Below, in pieces: positions 15,790-24,842 of a stretch of 64,000 nucleotides of DNA (position 1 is the first letter of the stretch; the number at the start of each line of letters is the position of its first letter). The notes under the pieces are model-generated. The model was given only the letters and a program-made list of their open reading frames with translations. It had not been told where the DNA came from and made no database searches. This stretch comes from Mycolicibacterium neworleansense (GTDB lineage Bacteria > Actinomycetota > Actinomycetes > Mycobacteriales > Mycobacteriaceae): NCBI RefSeq assembly GCF_001245615.1, contig NZ_CWKH01000001.1:1798001-1862000 (forward strand). The letters run 5' to 3'. The position numbers and the translations under genes were made by a program.

Positions 15790-16371
15790 GTGACCTCTGC
15801 CGAACCGGCCCAGTTCCGGACGGCGGTGGCGGCGATGAACGCCACCACCGTACGGCCGGAAATCGAACTGGGTCCGATACGCCCGCCACAGCGGCTGGCT
15901 CCTTACAGCTACGCGCTGGGCGCCGAGGTCCGACATCCCGATACCGCGGTCGTCCCGGAGCGCTCCGAGGGCGACGCGTTCGGCCGGCTGATCCTGCTGC
16001 ACGATCCGGACGGGGCCGAGGCCTGGGACGGCACCATGCGGCTCGTCGCCTACATCCAGGCCGACCTGGATTCCAGCGAGGCCGTCGACCCGCTCCTGCC
16101 CGAAGTGGCCTGGAGCTGGCTGGTGGACGCCCTGGAATCACGTGCCGAGCACGTCACCGCACTGGGCGGCACCGTCACGGCCACCACGTCGGTGCGCTAC
16201 GGTGACATTTCCGGCCCGCCGCGAGCACACCAGCTCGAGCTGCGGGCCTCCTGGACCGCCACCAACCTGGAGTTGGGGCCGCATGTGGAGGCATTCTGTG
16301 AAGTGCTCGAGCACGCTGCAGGGTTGCCCCCAGCAGGTGTTACCGACCTGAGTTCCCGTACTCGCGCGTGA
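15790..16371 (+). CDS. DUF3000 family protein
   Basis: The 193-residue protein at the Rv2680 position is a single-domain cytosolic protein without signal peptide or membrane helices. Recognisable segments are IELGPIRPPQRLAPYSYALG near residue 20-40 and AWSWLVDALESRAEHVTALGGTVTATTSVRYG near 100-135. The family is confined to Actinobacteria and its function is unknown. The conserved linkage to the ribonuclease D gene, which starts 1 nt after the stop, suggests cotranscription and a possible link to RNA metabolism; that is inference. Confidence 0.8.
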   Translation: MTSAEPAQFRTAVAAMNATTVRPEIELGPIRPPQRLAPYSYALGAEVRHPDTAVVPERSEGDAFGRLILLHDPDGAEAWDGTMRLVAYIQADLDSSEAVDPLLPEVAWSWLVDALESRAEHVTALGGTVTATTSVRYGDISGPPRAHQLELRASWTATNLELGPHVEAFCEVLEHAAGLPPAGVTDLSSRTRA

Positions 16372-16372
16372 G

Positions 16373-17623
16373 ATGACTGACGAAGACCCAGACCCTGCCG
16401 AGGCCGAAGAGGCCGAATCGACACCGCTGCTGGCACCCGCAGAAGGGGTGCCTGAAGTCTGCGTCTCCGCAGGTGAGATCTCGTCGGCAGCAAAATCTCT
16501 GGCCGAAGGCAGCGGACCTTTCGCGATCGACGCGGAGCGGGCGTCGGGCTTCCGCTATTCCAATCGCGCCTACCTCGTACAGATCCGCCGGGCCGGTTCG
16601 GGCACGGCGCTGATCGACCCGGTCAACCACGGCGGCTCCCCCATCGACGCCATGGCCCCGGTTGCCGAAGCCCTGGCTCAGGACGAGTGGGTGCTGCACG
16701 CCGCCGATCAGGACCTGCCGTGCCTATCCGAGATCGGCCTGCGCCCGGGCAGGCTCTACGACACCGAACTGGCCGGCCGGCTGGCCGGCTTCGAGCGGGT
16801 CAACCTGGCGGCGATGGTGCAACGGCTGCTCGGCCTGCAACTGATGAAGGGCCACGGCGCGGCCGACTGGTCCAAACGGCCGCTGCCCGCCGATTGGCTC
16901 AACTACGCCGCCCTGGACGTCGAGGTGCTGCTCGAACTGCGCCACGCGATCGCCGCGGTACTGGAAGAGCAGGGCAAAACCGATTGGGCTACACAGGAAT
17001 TCGAATACCTGCGCACCTATGTCGCACAGCCCACCCGCCGTGACCGCTGGCGGCGCACCTCCGGCATCCACAAGGTACGCAACCCGCAGGCACTGTCCGC
17101 GGTACGCGAGCTGTGGACCACCCGCGACACCATCGCCCGCGGCCGCGACATCGCGCCCGGGCGCATCCTGCCCGATTCGGCGATCATCAACGCAGCCACC
17201 GCCGACCCCAAGACGGTCGACGAGCTCATCGCGCTGCCGGTCTTCGGCGGTTCCAAACAGCGCAAGAGCGCCAAGGTCTGGCTGGATGCCCTGAACCGGG
17301 CCAGGGAGAACACTGACCCGCCCGAGGCCAACGACACCCAGAGCGGCCCGCCACCGGCCGCCCGGTGGGCCAGGCGCAAGCCGGAAGCCGCCGCGCGCCT
17401 CGAAGCCGCGCGGGCCGGCCTGGCCGAGCTGTCGGAGCGGGTGTCGGTGCCTGCCGAGAACCTCATCACGCCCGAGGTGGTGCGCCGACTGTGTTGGGAC
17501 TGGCGCCCCGTCGGCGACGTGGCCACCGCGGTGTCGGAGTTCCTCGTCGAGTCCAACGTCCGCCCGTGGCAGCGGGAGCTCACGGTGCCGGTGCTGACCA
17601 AGGCACTCAGCTCCGCCGACTGA
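16373..17623 (+). CDS. rnd: Ribonuclease D-like 3'-5' exoribonuclease (HRDC domain)
   Basis: The 416-residue protein (Rv2681) has a DEDD exonuclease domain at about residues 35-200: FAIDAERASGF carries the first acidic pair, HAADQDLPCLSEIGL the second motif, and LNYAALDVEVLLELR the third. An HRDC domain follows (about 210-300, WRRTSGIHKVRNPQALSAVRELW), with a C-terminal extension. RNase D enzymes trim 3' ends of tRNA precursors and other RNAs. A short acidic N-terminal tail of about 30 residues precedes the domain. It is tightly coupled to the DUF3000 gene. Confidence 0.88.
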   Translation: MTDEDPDPAEAEEAESTPLLAPAEGVPEVCVSAGEISSAAKSLAEGSGPFAIDAERASGFRYSNRAYLVQIRRAGSGTALIDPVNHGGSPIDAMAPVAEALAQDEWVLHAADQDLPCLSEIGLRPGRLYDTELAGRLAGFERVNLAAMVQRLLGLQLMKGHGAADWSKRPLPADWLNYAALDVEVLLELRHAIAAVLEEQGKTDWATQEFEYLRTYVAQPTRRDRWRRTSGIHKVRNPQALSAVRELWTTRDTIARGRDIAPGRILPDSAIINAATADPKTVDELIALPVFGGSKQRKSAKVWLDALNRARENTDPPEANDTQSGPPPAARWARRKPEAAARLEAARAGLAELSERVSVPAENLITPEVVRRLCWDWRPVGDVATAVSEFLVESNVRPWQRELTVPVLTKALSSAD

Positions 17624-17627
17624 CGTC

Positions 17628-18527
17628 TCAGCCACCCACCCGGTCGATGTGGGCCAGGAAATGCGTCAGCACCGCCTGCGGATCCTCGATCTGCGGCCAA
17701 TGCGCGATGTCGTCGGCGAGCATCACCACGTCAGGATCGGGAACCACCTCGAGGTAGCGCTTGGCCATGTGCCGCCCCGAATTCGGGTCCGACGGCCCGT
17801 CGATCAGCCGCATCGGCACCGCGGTCTCGCGCATGGCCCGCACCCACCGATTCCGGTACGTGTAGCGGTCATTTACGAACCGGCCGACCTTGTGCAGGAC
17901 TCGCTTGCCATCGTTGTACTCCAGGATCTGGTGGAACTTCTCCATCAGCTGCGGTGACGGCTTGGTGTTCACCCCGAACATCTCGTTGATCGTGGGCTCG
18001 ACGAGCCGGCGCGAGAACCGGCTGCCCTGCAGCGGACTCATGATGTCGCCCAACGGGGTTCGCGACATCGCCTTCTGCACCAGCCGAGGTGTGTACGCCT
18101 CGTTGAACAGCCCGCCGTTGAGCCAGGTGATCGATTCGATGTCCAAGGCGCCGTAGGCGCGGCCGCCGAATTCGTGGCGGGCCAGCAACTCCTGGCCGAC
18201 CGAATCGCCCAGATCATGCGCCAGGATGTGGGCCCGGCCGACGCCGAGGTGATCCAGCAGCGCCTCGTGCATGTCGGCATGGTCGGGCACCGAGTATCCG
18301 TAGGCGACGGGCTTGTCGGAGAAACCCATGCCGATCATGTCCGGCGCGATGACGGTGAACCGTTCGGTCAGCGTGGGCCAGATCAGCGACCAGTCCCACG
18401 AGCTGAACGGATAGCCGTGAATGAGAAGTAGGTTCGGTCCGCTTGCCTCGACCCGGTAGAAGATGTCGAAGCCGAGGTAGTCGAAGAACTGCCCGGCGTC
18501 CTTCCAGCTCTGCAATTCGGCATCCAT
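17628..18527 (-). CDS. Epoxide hydrolase/haloalkane dehalogenase-like alpha/beta hydrolase
   Basis: The 299-residue protein carries the oxyanion HGYPFSSWDWSL segment and a nucleophile elbow AHDLGDSVGQ, in which Asp rather than Ser occupies the nucleophile position. That places it with epoxide hydrolases and dehalogenases. A cap domain lies at about residues 140-220, then the acid loop (LIDGPSDPNSG) and the catalytic His near the end (ADDIAHWPQIEDP). It is not part of the M. tuberculosis order here. It converges on rnd with a 4-nt gap. Whether it serves the oxygenase island 20 kb away is unknown. Confidence 0.82.
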   Translation of the reverse strand: MDAELQSWKDAGQFFDYLGFDIFYRVEASGPNLLLIHGYPFSSWDWSLIWPTLTERFTVIAPDMIGMGFSDKPVAYGYSVPDHADMHEALLDHLGVGRAHILAHDLGDSVGQELLARHEFGGRAYGALDIESITWLNGGLFNEAYTPRLVQKAMSRTPLGDIMSPLQGSRFSRRLVEPTINEMFGVNTKPSPQLMEKFHQILEYNDGKRVLHKVGRFVNDRYTYRNRWVRAMRETAVPMRLIDGPSDPNSGRHMAKRYLEVVPDPDVVMLADDIAHWPQIEDPQAVLTHFLAHIDRVGG

Positions 18528-18585
18528 GCCTGCAACCTAGTTGAGTTCACAACCCGACGCCCCCGACTGGAATATCGTCAGTGCG

Positions 18586-19089
18586 GTGGCACAGCGGCAG
18601 GAAACCGAAGGCGAGCAGGAACGGGAACGCTTCGCGGATCGAGCTCTGAGGATCGCCGAGGACACCGTCTACTGGTCGATCGCGGCACTGCTGCTCGCCG
18701 GGTCGATCGTGCTGATCGTCGCCCAGGTCAACACCATGTTGCGACTGGGAAGCACGCCTGCCGTCCCGGTCATGCTGGAACTGCTGGACGGCCTGCTGCT
18801 GGTCTTCATCTTCGTCGAACTGCTGTATGCCGTGCGGACCTCGTTGCGATCTCGCGAACTCGTGGCCGAGCCGTTCTTGATCGTCGGCATCCTGGCGTGC
18901 ATCAAAGAAATCGTCGTGGTGTCGGTGGATGCGGCCAAGCTGTTCGACAAAGGACCGGAGTTCGCCCGGGCCATCGTTCAGGTCGGCGTGCTCGGCGGTT
19001 TGGTCCTGGTTCTGGCGGTCGCCATCTTCGTGCTACGGCTGCAGCGGCTGGGCGCAGATCACATGCAGGACAAACCGGACGCAACCTAG
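18586..19089 (+). CDS. PsiE-like membrane protein
   Basis: Starting at GTG 18586 the protein has 167 residues, with a charged N-terminus and four predicted membrane helices (near residues 27-50, 63-82, 98-118 and 130-152). The spacing and the [40 protein letters not shown] segment recall the PsiE phosphate-starvation-inducible family; the function is unknown. TATCGT at 18573-18578 is a -10 box 7 nt upstream, favouring this start. TTG 18541 would add 15 residues. It converges on dxs with a 4-nt overlap. Confidence 0.65.
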   Translation: MAQRQETEGEQERERFADRALRIAEDTVYWSIAALLLAGSIVLIVAQVNTMLRLGSTPAVPVMLELLDGLLLVFIFVELLYAVRTSLRSRELVAEPFLIVGILACIKEIVVVSVDAAKLFDKGPEFARAIVQVGVLGGLVLVLAVAIFVLRLQRLGADHMQDKPDAT

Positions 19090-20999
19090 TCGACCTGTTG
19101 GCTGATCTCCTGATCGCTCACCGGCGTACCGATCGCGGCGATCCAACCGGTGATCTGACGGGCGATGTTCCGGTCGGTCAGACCGACCTCGGCGAGCACC
19201 TCCCCACGCGAGGCATGCTCCTGGAAAACCTGCGGAACGCCGAGATCTCGGCAGGGCACATCGATCTCGGCATGGCGCAGAGCCGCCGACACCGACGAAC
19301 CGATGCCACCGTGCACACCGTTGTCCTCGACGGTGACCACCAGTTTGTGACCGCGGGCCAACTCACCGAGAGCCTGCGGCACCGGCAGCACCCAGCGCGG
19401 ATCAACCACGGTGACACCGATGCCCTGATTGCGCAGCCGCTCGGCGACCGCCAGGGCCATCGACGCGAACGAGCCCACCGCGACCAGCAACACGTCGTCG
19501 GTCAGGCCGGCCGAGGGCACCGCGAGCACGTCGACGCCGCCGCGCCGCTCGACTGCCGGAATATCTTCGCCCACATCACCTTTGGGGAACCGGATGGCCG
19601 TCGGGCCGTCGTTGACGGCCAGCGCCTCGCCAAACTCCTCCCGCAGCCGCGCGCCGTCGCGGGGCGCCGCGACCCGGATGCCCGGGATGATGCCGAGGAT
19701 CGAAAGGTCCCAAACGCCGTTGTGGCTGGCTCCGTCCGGTCCGGTGACCCCGGCCCGGTCCAGCACCATGGTGACCGGCAGCTTGTGCAGCGCGACATCC
19801 ATCATCAGCTGGTCGAATGCGCGGTTGAGGAACGTCGAGTAGATCGCCACCACCGGATGCAGGCCGCCCATGGCGAGCCCGGCCGCCGAGGTCATCGCGT
19901 GCTGCTCGGCGATACCGACGTCAAAGAACCTGTCCGGGAACCGATCCCGGAATGCGCTCAGACCGGTCGGGCCGGGCATGGCCGCGGTGATCGCTACCAC
20001 ATCACGCCGCTTGGCGCCGATCGTGACCAGCTCGTCGGAGAACACCGACGTCCAACCCGGCGCCGAAGCCTTCGTCGGCAGCCCGGTCTCCGGGTCGATG
20101 ACGCCGCAGGCGTGCATCTGATCGGCCTCGTCGTTCTCGGCGTGCGCATAGCCCATGCCCTTGCGGGTCACCACGTGCACGATCACCGGGGCCTTGAAGC
20201 CACGGGCATGGCGCAGCGCGTTCTCCACCGCGTGCTCGTCGTGGCCGTCGATCGGGCCGACGTACTTGATGCCGAGGTCGGTGAACATCACCTGCGGGGC
20301 GACCGCGTCCTTGATGCCGGCCTTGATGCTGTGCATGCACTGGTAGCAGAACTCGCCGACGACGGGCAGCCCGCGCACGGCCTTGCGGCCTTCTTCCAGG
20401 ATCCGCTCATAGGCCGGCTGCAGGCGCAGGCCCGCCAGATGGTCGGCGAAGCCGCCGATGGTGGGCGCGTAGCTGCGGCCGTTGTCGTTGACGACGATGA
20501 CCACCGGGCGGTTACCCGTGGCGATGTTGTTCAGCGCCTCCCAGCACATGCCGCCGGTGAGCGCGCCGTCACCGACGACCGCCACCACATGACGGTTGCG
20601 GTGGCCGGTCAGCTCGAAGGCCTTGGCCAGACCGTCGGCATAGGACAGGGCGGTGCTGGCGTGGCTGGACTCCACCCAGTCGTGCTCGCTCTCGCTGCGC
20701 GACGGGTAGCCGGACAGACCGTCCTTGCTCCGCAGGGTGTCGAAATCCTGTGCGCGGCCGGTCAGCATCTTGTGCACGTACGCCTGATGGCCGGTGTCGA
20801 AGATGATCGGATCGTGCGGCGAATCGAACACGCGATGCAGCGCCAAGGTCAGTTCGACCACACCCAGATTGGGGCCAAGATGTCCGCCGGTTGCAGCGAC
20901 CTTGTGGATCAGGAACTGACGGATTTCCTTCGCCAGATCAGTCAGCTGAGACTGTGACAGGTGCTGCAGATCAGCGGGACCGCGGACCTGTTCAAGCAT
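19086..20999 (-). CDS. dxs: 1-deoxy-D-xylulose-5-phosphate synthase
   Basis: The 637-residue enzyme condenses pyruvate and glyceraldehyde-3-phosphate, the first step of the MEP isoprenoid pathway. Features are [26 protein letters not shown] at the N-terminus, [17 protein letters not shown], the thiamine diphosphate motif [16 protein letters not shown], and the pyrimidine-binding [19 protein letters not shown]. Start ATG 20999 (MLEQVRGP) matches family length. It is the Rv2682c position. The isoprenoid product feeds decaprenyl-phosphate used by AftC-type enzymes. Confidence 0.95.
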   Translation of the reverse strand: MLEQVRGPADLQHLSQSQLTDLAKEIRQFLIHKVAATGGHLGPNLGVVELTLALHRVFDSPHDPIIFDTGHQAYVHKMLTGRAQDFDTLRSKDGLSGYPSRSESEHDWVESSHASTALSYADGLAKAFELTGHRNRHVVAVVGDGALTGGMCWEALNNIATGNRPVVIVVNDNGRSYAPTIGGFADHLAGLRLQPAYERILEEGRKAVRGLPVVGEFCYQCMHSIKAGIKDAVAPQVMFTDLGIKYVGPIDGHDEHAVENALRHARGFKAPVIVHVVTRKGMGYAHAENDEADQMHACGVIDPETGLPTKASAPGWTSVFSDELVTIGAKRRDVVAITAAMPGPTGLSAFRDRFPDRFFDVGIAEQHAMTSAAGLAMGGLHPVVAIYSTFLNRAFDQLMMDVALHKLPVTMVLDRAGVTGPDGASHNGVWDLSILGIIPGIRVAAPRDGARLREEFGEALAVNDGPTAIRFPKGDVGEDIPAVERRGGVDVLAVPSAGLTDDVLLVAVGSFASMALAVAERLRNQGIGVTVVDPRWVLPVPQALGELARGHKLVVTVEDNGVHGGIGSSVSAALRHAEIDVPCRDLGVPQVFQEHASRGEVLAEVGLTDRNIARQITGWIAAIGTPVSDQEISQQVD

Positions 21000-21027
21000 T
21001 CCGTCAGTGTACGCACGGATGCCGAAG

Positions 21028-22320
21028 TCAGTCCTGCCGAGGCTGATAGACATCGGGCACACCGTCGTGGTCGGCGTCGATGTTCTCCAACTGGTGAATG
21101 CGCCGATATGCGGCGTTGCGCGACACCAGGACCACCGAGGCGAGCAGCCCGGCCACCACCGATCCGGTGACCACCGCGATCTTCACGTCGTCGTCGGCCA
21201 CCGTGCTGTGTCCGAACGCCAGTTCCCCGATCAGCAGCGACACCGTGAAACCGATGCCGGCCAGCAAGGCCACCCCCAGCACGTCCCGCCAGGCGAGATC
21301 CTCGTCCAGGGTCGCGTGGGTGAACCGGGCCAACAGATACGTGGTTCCCAGCACACCGATCGGCTTGCCGAGCACCAGGCCGGCGATCACCCCGATGGTC
21401 ACCGGATGCGACACCGCCTCGGCGAAACCTGAGAAGCCACCCACGGTGACGCCGGCGGCGAAGAACGCGAACACCGGCACGGCGAACCCCGCCGACAGGG
21501 GCCGCACGAGGTGTTCGAAATGCTGGGCCGAGGCGTGGCGGCCCAGCACCGGGACGGTGAACCCGAGCACCACCCCGGCCACAGTGGCGTGCACACCGCT
21601 GGCATGCACCAGCGCCCACGCCACGACCGCCAACGGCATCAGGATCCACCATTGCCGCACGCCCCGCTGCACCGCGAACGCATACAGAGCGATCGGGATC
21701 AGTGCCCCCGCCAACGGCCCGAGCGCCACGTGATCGGTGTAGAAGATCGCGATCACCGTGATGGCCAGCAGATCGTCGACCACCGCCAGCGTCAGCAGGA
21801 AGATGCGCAACGCCGCGGGCAGGTGGGTGGACACCACCGCCAGCACCGCCAGCGCGAAGGCGATGTCGGTGGCGATCGGCACCGCCCACCCGTCGGTGTT
21901 CTCGGGGTGCCCGGCGAACAGATTGATTCCGATGAAAACCACCGCGGGCACCGCCATGCCACCCACGGCCGCGGCGATGGGCAGCGCCGCACGGGCCGGG
22001 TCCCGCAGGTCCCCCGCGACGAACTCGCGTTTGAGCTCCACGCCCACGACGAAGAAGAAGACTGCCAGCAGCCCATCGGCCGCCCAGGCCGACAAGCTCA
22101 GGTCGAGATGCAACGACTGCGGTCCGACGACGAACTCCGAAAGGCGGTGATAACTGCCTGACCACGGCGAATTGGCCCACACCAGCGCGGCGGCCGCGGC
22201 GGCCAGCAACAACGCCCCGCCGACCGTCTCGGTGCGCAACAGCTCCGAGACGCGCTGCCACTCCGGCCACGACCCGCGCGCCAGCAGACGTCGGCTGCTG
22301 TTTTCACGGCGATCACTCAT
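21028..22320 (-). CDS. nhaA: Na+/H+ antiporter NhaA
   Basis: The 430-residue membrane protein has about 12 helices. The family landmarks are [32 protein letters not shown] and the ion-binding [15 protein letters not shown], whose paired Asp correspond to Asp163/164 of E. coli Nha[17 protein letters not shown] lies near the end. ATG 22320 is preceded by AGGAG at the right distance. A hydrophilic C-terminal tail of about 40 residues ends YQPRQD. It exports Na+ in exchange for protons. It is an insertion relative to the M. tuberculosis order, 28 nt from dxs on the same strand. Confidence 0.93.
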   Translation of the reverse strand: MSDRRENSSRRLLARGSWPEWQRVSELLRTETVGGALLLAAAAAALVWANSPWSGSYHRLSEFVVGPQSLHLDLSLSAWAADGLLAVFFFVVGVELKREFVAGDLRDPARAALPIAAAVGGMAVPAVVFIGINLFAGHPENTDGWAVPIATDIAFALAVLAVVSTHLPAALRIFLLTLAVVDDLLAITVIAIFYTDHVALGPLAGALIPIALYAFAVQRGVRQWWILMPLAVVAWALVHASGVHATVAGVVLGFTVPVLGRHASAQHFEHLVRPLSAGFAVPVFAFFAAGVTVGGFSGFAEAVSHPVTIGVIAGLVLGKPIGVLGTTYLLARFTHATLDEDLAWRDVLGVALLAGIGFTVSLLIGELAFGHSTVADDDVKIAVVTGSVVAGLLASVVLVSRNAAYRRIHQLENIDADHDGVPDVYQPRQD

Positions 22321-22509
22321 CGGGCTCCTGGGGTCAGCATGCATCGAACGCCGACCAGACTTCCCGGCACACCTGCGGTTCACGCTAACAGGTGAGGGCC
22401 CCGAGCAAATACCGACGAAGTCCGTGGCAGCGGCTCAAACCGGCTACAAAATTCCGGCCCTCATGATTACGTAAGGTGTAGGCGAAGTCGATTACTTCCG
22501 GGGTGCGAG

Positions 22510-23598
22510 TTGAGTCCTTTCGATCACTACTACGCGCGTACCGCCCTGCTCGCGGCACAGGGCAAGCGCACCCGGATGCAGCGCCTCGTCGGGGTCACCA
22601 TCGTCAGCCTGAGCCTGGTCCCCTTGCTGTTGCTGATCAGCCCGAAGGGTCCGCACGGCGGCCTGCAGTACGTGGCGGTGGCGGTGTCCGTCGGCGGTCT
22701 GACCCTGGCCCAGTGGTGGTGGCGGCGCCAGTGGCCCAGCCGCACCCAGTCGTGGATCGTCGTGTCCATCGGCACGGCCTGTATCGCGGCGACCTGCATC
22801 CTGCTGGTGGACCCGGTCGTGGGCCTCATGGGTTCCAGTTCGCTGAGCCTCATCACCGCCTACACGGCGTTCCTGCACAGTCGCCGGGTGCTGCACCTCA
22901 CCTGGGTGGCCTCCGGTGCCGTAGTGGCCTTCCTGGGGGTGCGCGTGGCCCTCACAGACGTCTGGCTGGGGGTGGTGGGCAGCCTCGTGGCAGTGCTGGT
23001 GATCCTGAGCACCTCGGCGTTGTGCCGGATGGCCGTCGAGTTGGTCGAACCCGACCGCGTCCAGCACCCGGGTGAGATCGACCCGCTGACGGGTCTGCTC
23101 AACCGCGAGGGCTTCGACATGCACACCGCCACGATGCTGGGCTCCCACAGTCGCCACGACGATCAGTACCTGGTGGTCGTGGCGGTGGGGATCGATGACA
23201 TGGCGCTGCTGAGCGACATGGACGGCAGCCACAGCACGCTGCACGCGCGCGTCGCCGTCGCGCAGGCCATCCGCGAGACCGTGCGCCACAAGGTCCCGCT
23301 GGCCCATGTGTCCGACAGCGAATTCCTGATCGCCGACGTGTTCAAGACCAACGATCCCTCACCGCTGGTCAACCGGATCCGCATGGCCATCACCACCACG
23401 CCCATGCGCCTGACGGCCAGCATCGGCACGGCCTGCAGCCAGTTGCGCCCGCTGACCGAGCTGCCCACCGAGCAGATCGTCGACGCCCTCGTGGCACTGG
23501 CCGACACCGCGATGAACCAGTCGAAGGCCGAAGGCGGCAACCGGGCCACCTACGCGCACTTCCCCACCCCGACCATGGGGCCCGACACCCCGGACTGA
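22510..23598 (+). CDS. Membrane protein with degenerate GGDEF domain
   Basis: The 362-residue protein has a membrane part with about six helices (residues about 25-175) and a C-terminal GGDEF-like domain. The domain opens canonically (EIDPLTGLLNREGFD) and keeps the later segments (ASIGTACSQL, ALADTAMNQSKAEGGNRATYA), but the signature loop reads HVSDSEFLIA instead of GGDEF/GGEEF. Diguanylate cyclase activity is therefore unlikely; GTP or ligand sensing is more probable. TTG 22510 is the likeliest start, with a later ATG at 22576 as alternative. It stands alone between nhaA and the RNA methyltransferase gene. Confidence 0.8.
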   Translation: MSPFDHYYARTALLAAQGKRTRMQRLVGVTIVSLSLVPLLLLISPKGPHGGLQYVAVAVSVGGLTLAQWWWRRQWPSRTQSWIVVSIGTACIAATCILLVDPVVGLMGSSSLSLITAYTAFLHSRRVLHLTWVASGAVVAFLGVRVALTDVWLGVVGSLVAVLVILSTSALCRMAVELVEPDRVQHPGEIDPLTGLLNREGFDMHTATMLGSHSRHDDQYLVVVAVGIDDMALLSDMDGSHSTLHARVAVAQAIRETVRHKVPLAHVSDSEFLIADVFKTNDPSPLVNRIRMAITTTPMRLTASIGTACSQLRPLTELPTEQIVDALVALADTAMNQSKAEGGNRATYAHFPTPTMGPDTPD

Positions 23599-23618
23599 GC
23601 GGGCCCCTCGGCGACGGA

Positions 23619-24842
23619 TCAGCGGGTCAGCACCGCGATGCACTCCACATGGTGGGTGAGCGGGAAGGAATCGAACACCCGCAGTTCCTCGACGCCATAG
23701 CCGTGCCCCAGATACAGTCCCACGTCCCGCGCGAACGACGCTGCCTCACAACCGATGTGTATGACCCGAGGCACCTCGGCGGCCGCCAGCGCATCGATCA
23801 CCTCACGTCCGGCGCCGGTGCGCGGCGGGTCGAGAACCGCGACATCGGGGCGACCCGACTCGGCGGTCAGGGCTCGCCGCACCGAGTCGGTGACCACCGA
23901 GACCCAGGGCAGGTCGGCCAGCGCGGTGCGTGCCGCGCGTGACGCCCCGCGAGAGGTGTCGACGGTGAGTACGCGGCCCTGCGGTCCGACCTGGCCGGCC
24001 AGCGCCGCGGCGAAAACCCCGGCGCCGCCGTACAGATCCCAAGCCGTCATGCCCGGCTGCAGCCCGGACCATTCGGCCACCAGCCCGCTGTAGAGGGCGG
24101 CCGCGTCGCGATGTGCCTGCCAGAACGCCGTCACCGGCAGTAGCCACTGCCGCCCGCCGATGCGCTGCACGGCCTCGTAATCGCCTTCGATGACGCGCGT
24201 CGCATTCTTCGGGCCCGCCGCGCGGCCGCCTTTGCGGCCGCCGGCGGTCTTGGGGCCGGATTGCACGATGTGTCTGCGGCCATCGGAGTCGAGCACCACA
24301 TGGACGTGTGCCCCGGGGGTCCAACGCATCTCGGCCAGGCCGTCGGTCAGCTCAGTGGGCAGTTGCCCGCAATCGAGCTCGGTGATCAACTCGGCGCTGT
24401 GGTAGCGGTGGAACCCGGCCCGGCCGTCGGCGTCGGTGTCGAGCCGCACGCGGGTCCGCCACCCACGGACCTCACCGGGGCCGACCGGTTCGGCGACGGC
24501 GGTCTCCTCGTCGCGCCAGGTGTATCCGCCCAGCCGTGACAGCTGGTTGGCCACCACCGACCCCTTGAGCCGCCGGGCGGCATCGGGTTCGACGAACGCC
24601 AGGTCGCAGCATCCGGCGCCGTCGACCCCGGCGATCCGGCACAGCGACGGCACCCGGTCCGGGGAAGCGTCGATCACCTCGACAACCTCGGCGTGCCAAT
24701 ACGATCCGCGTTCGTCGAACACATTGACCCGCACGGTCTCGCCGGGCAGGGCGTACCGGACGAACACCACCCGCCCGTCGTGGCGAGCCACGCAACTGCC
24801 GCCATTGGCCGCCGGGCCCGCCGTCAGAGTCAGTTCTGTCAT
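23619..24842 (-). CDS. TRAM-domain class I RNA methyltransferase (TrmA/RlmD type)
   Basis: The 407-residue Rv2689c-position protein has an N-terminal TRAM domain (NGGSCVARHDGRVVFVRYALPGETVRV) and a C-terminal SAM-dependent uracil-C5 methyltransferase domain. Motif I is AWDLYGGAGVFAAALA. The catalytic region reads VLDPPRTGAGREVIDAL, then VIHIGCEAASFARD, which supplies the nucleophilic Cys. The FeS cysteines of RlmD are only partly seen (SLCRIAGVDGAGCCDLAFV). The target nucleotide in tRNA or rRNA is unknown. Its ATG overlaps the stop of the upstream permease by 4 nt (ATGA), implying an operon. Confidence 0.86.
   Translation of the reverse strand: MTELTLTAGPAANGGSCVARHDGRVVFVRYALPGETVRVNVFDERGSYWHAEVVEVIDASPDRVPSLCRIAGVDGAGCCDLAFVEPDAARRLKGSVVANQLSRLGGYTWRDEETAVAEPVGPGEVRGWRTRVRLDTDADGRAGFHRYHSAELITELDCGQLPTELTDGLAEMRWTPGAHVHVVLDSDGRRHIVQSGPKTAGGRKGGRAAGPKNATRVIEGDYEAVQRIGGRQWLLPVTAFWQAHRDAAALYSGLVAEWSGLQPGMTAWDLYGGAGVFAAALAGQVGPQGRVLTVDTSRGASRAARTALADLPWVSVVTDSVRRALTAESGRPDVAVLDPPRTGAGREVIDALAAAEVPRVIHIGCEAASFARDVGLYLGHGYGVEELRVFDSFPLTHHVECIAVLTR

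Noticed and set aside
18897..20957. 686-codon plus-strand open frame opposite dxs
   Set aside because: It is an antisense shadow of dxs: the translation is Arg/His/Gly-rich low complexity with no motif, while the minus strand encodes a complete DXS.
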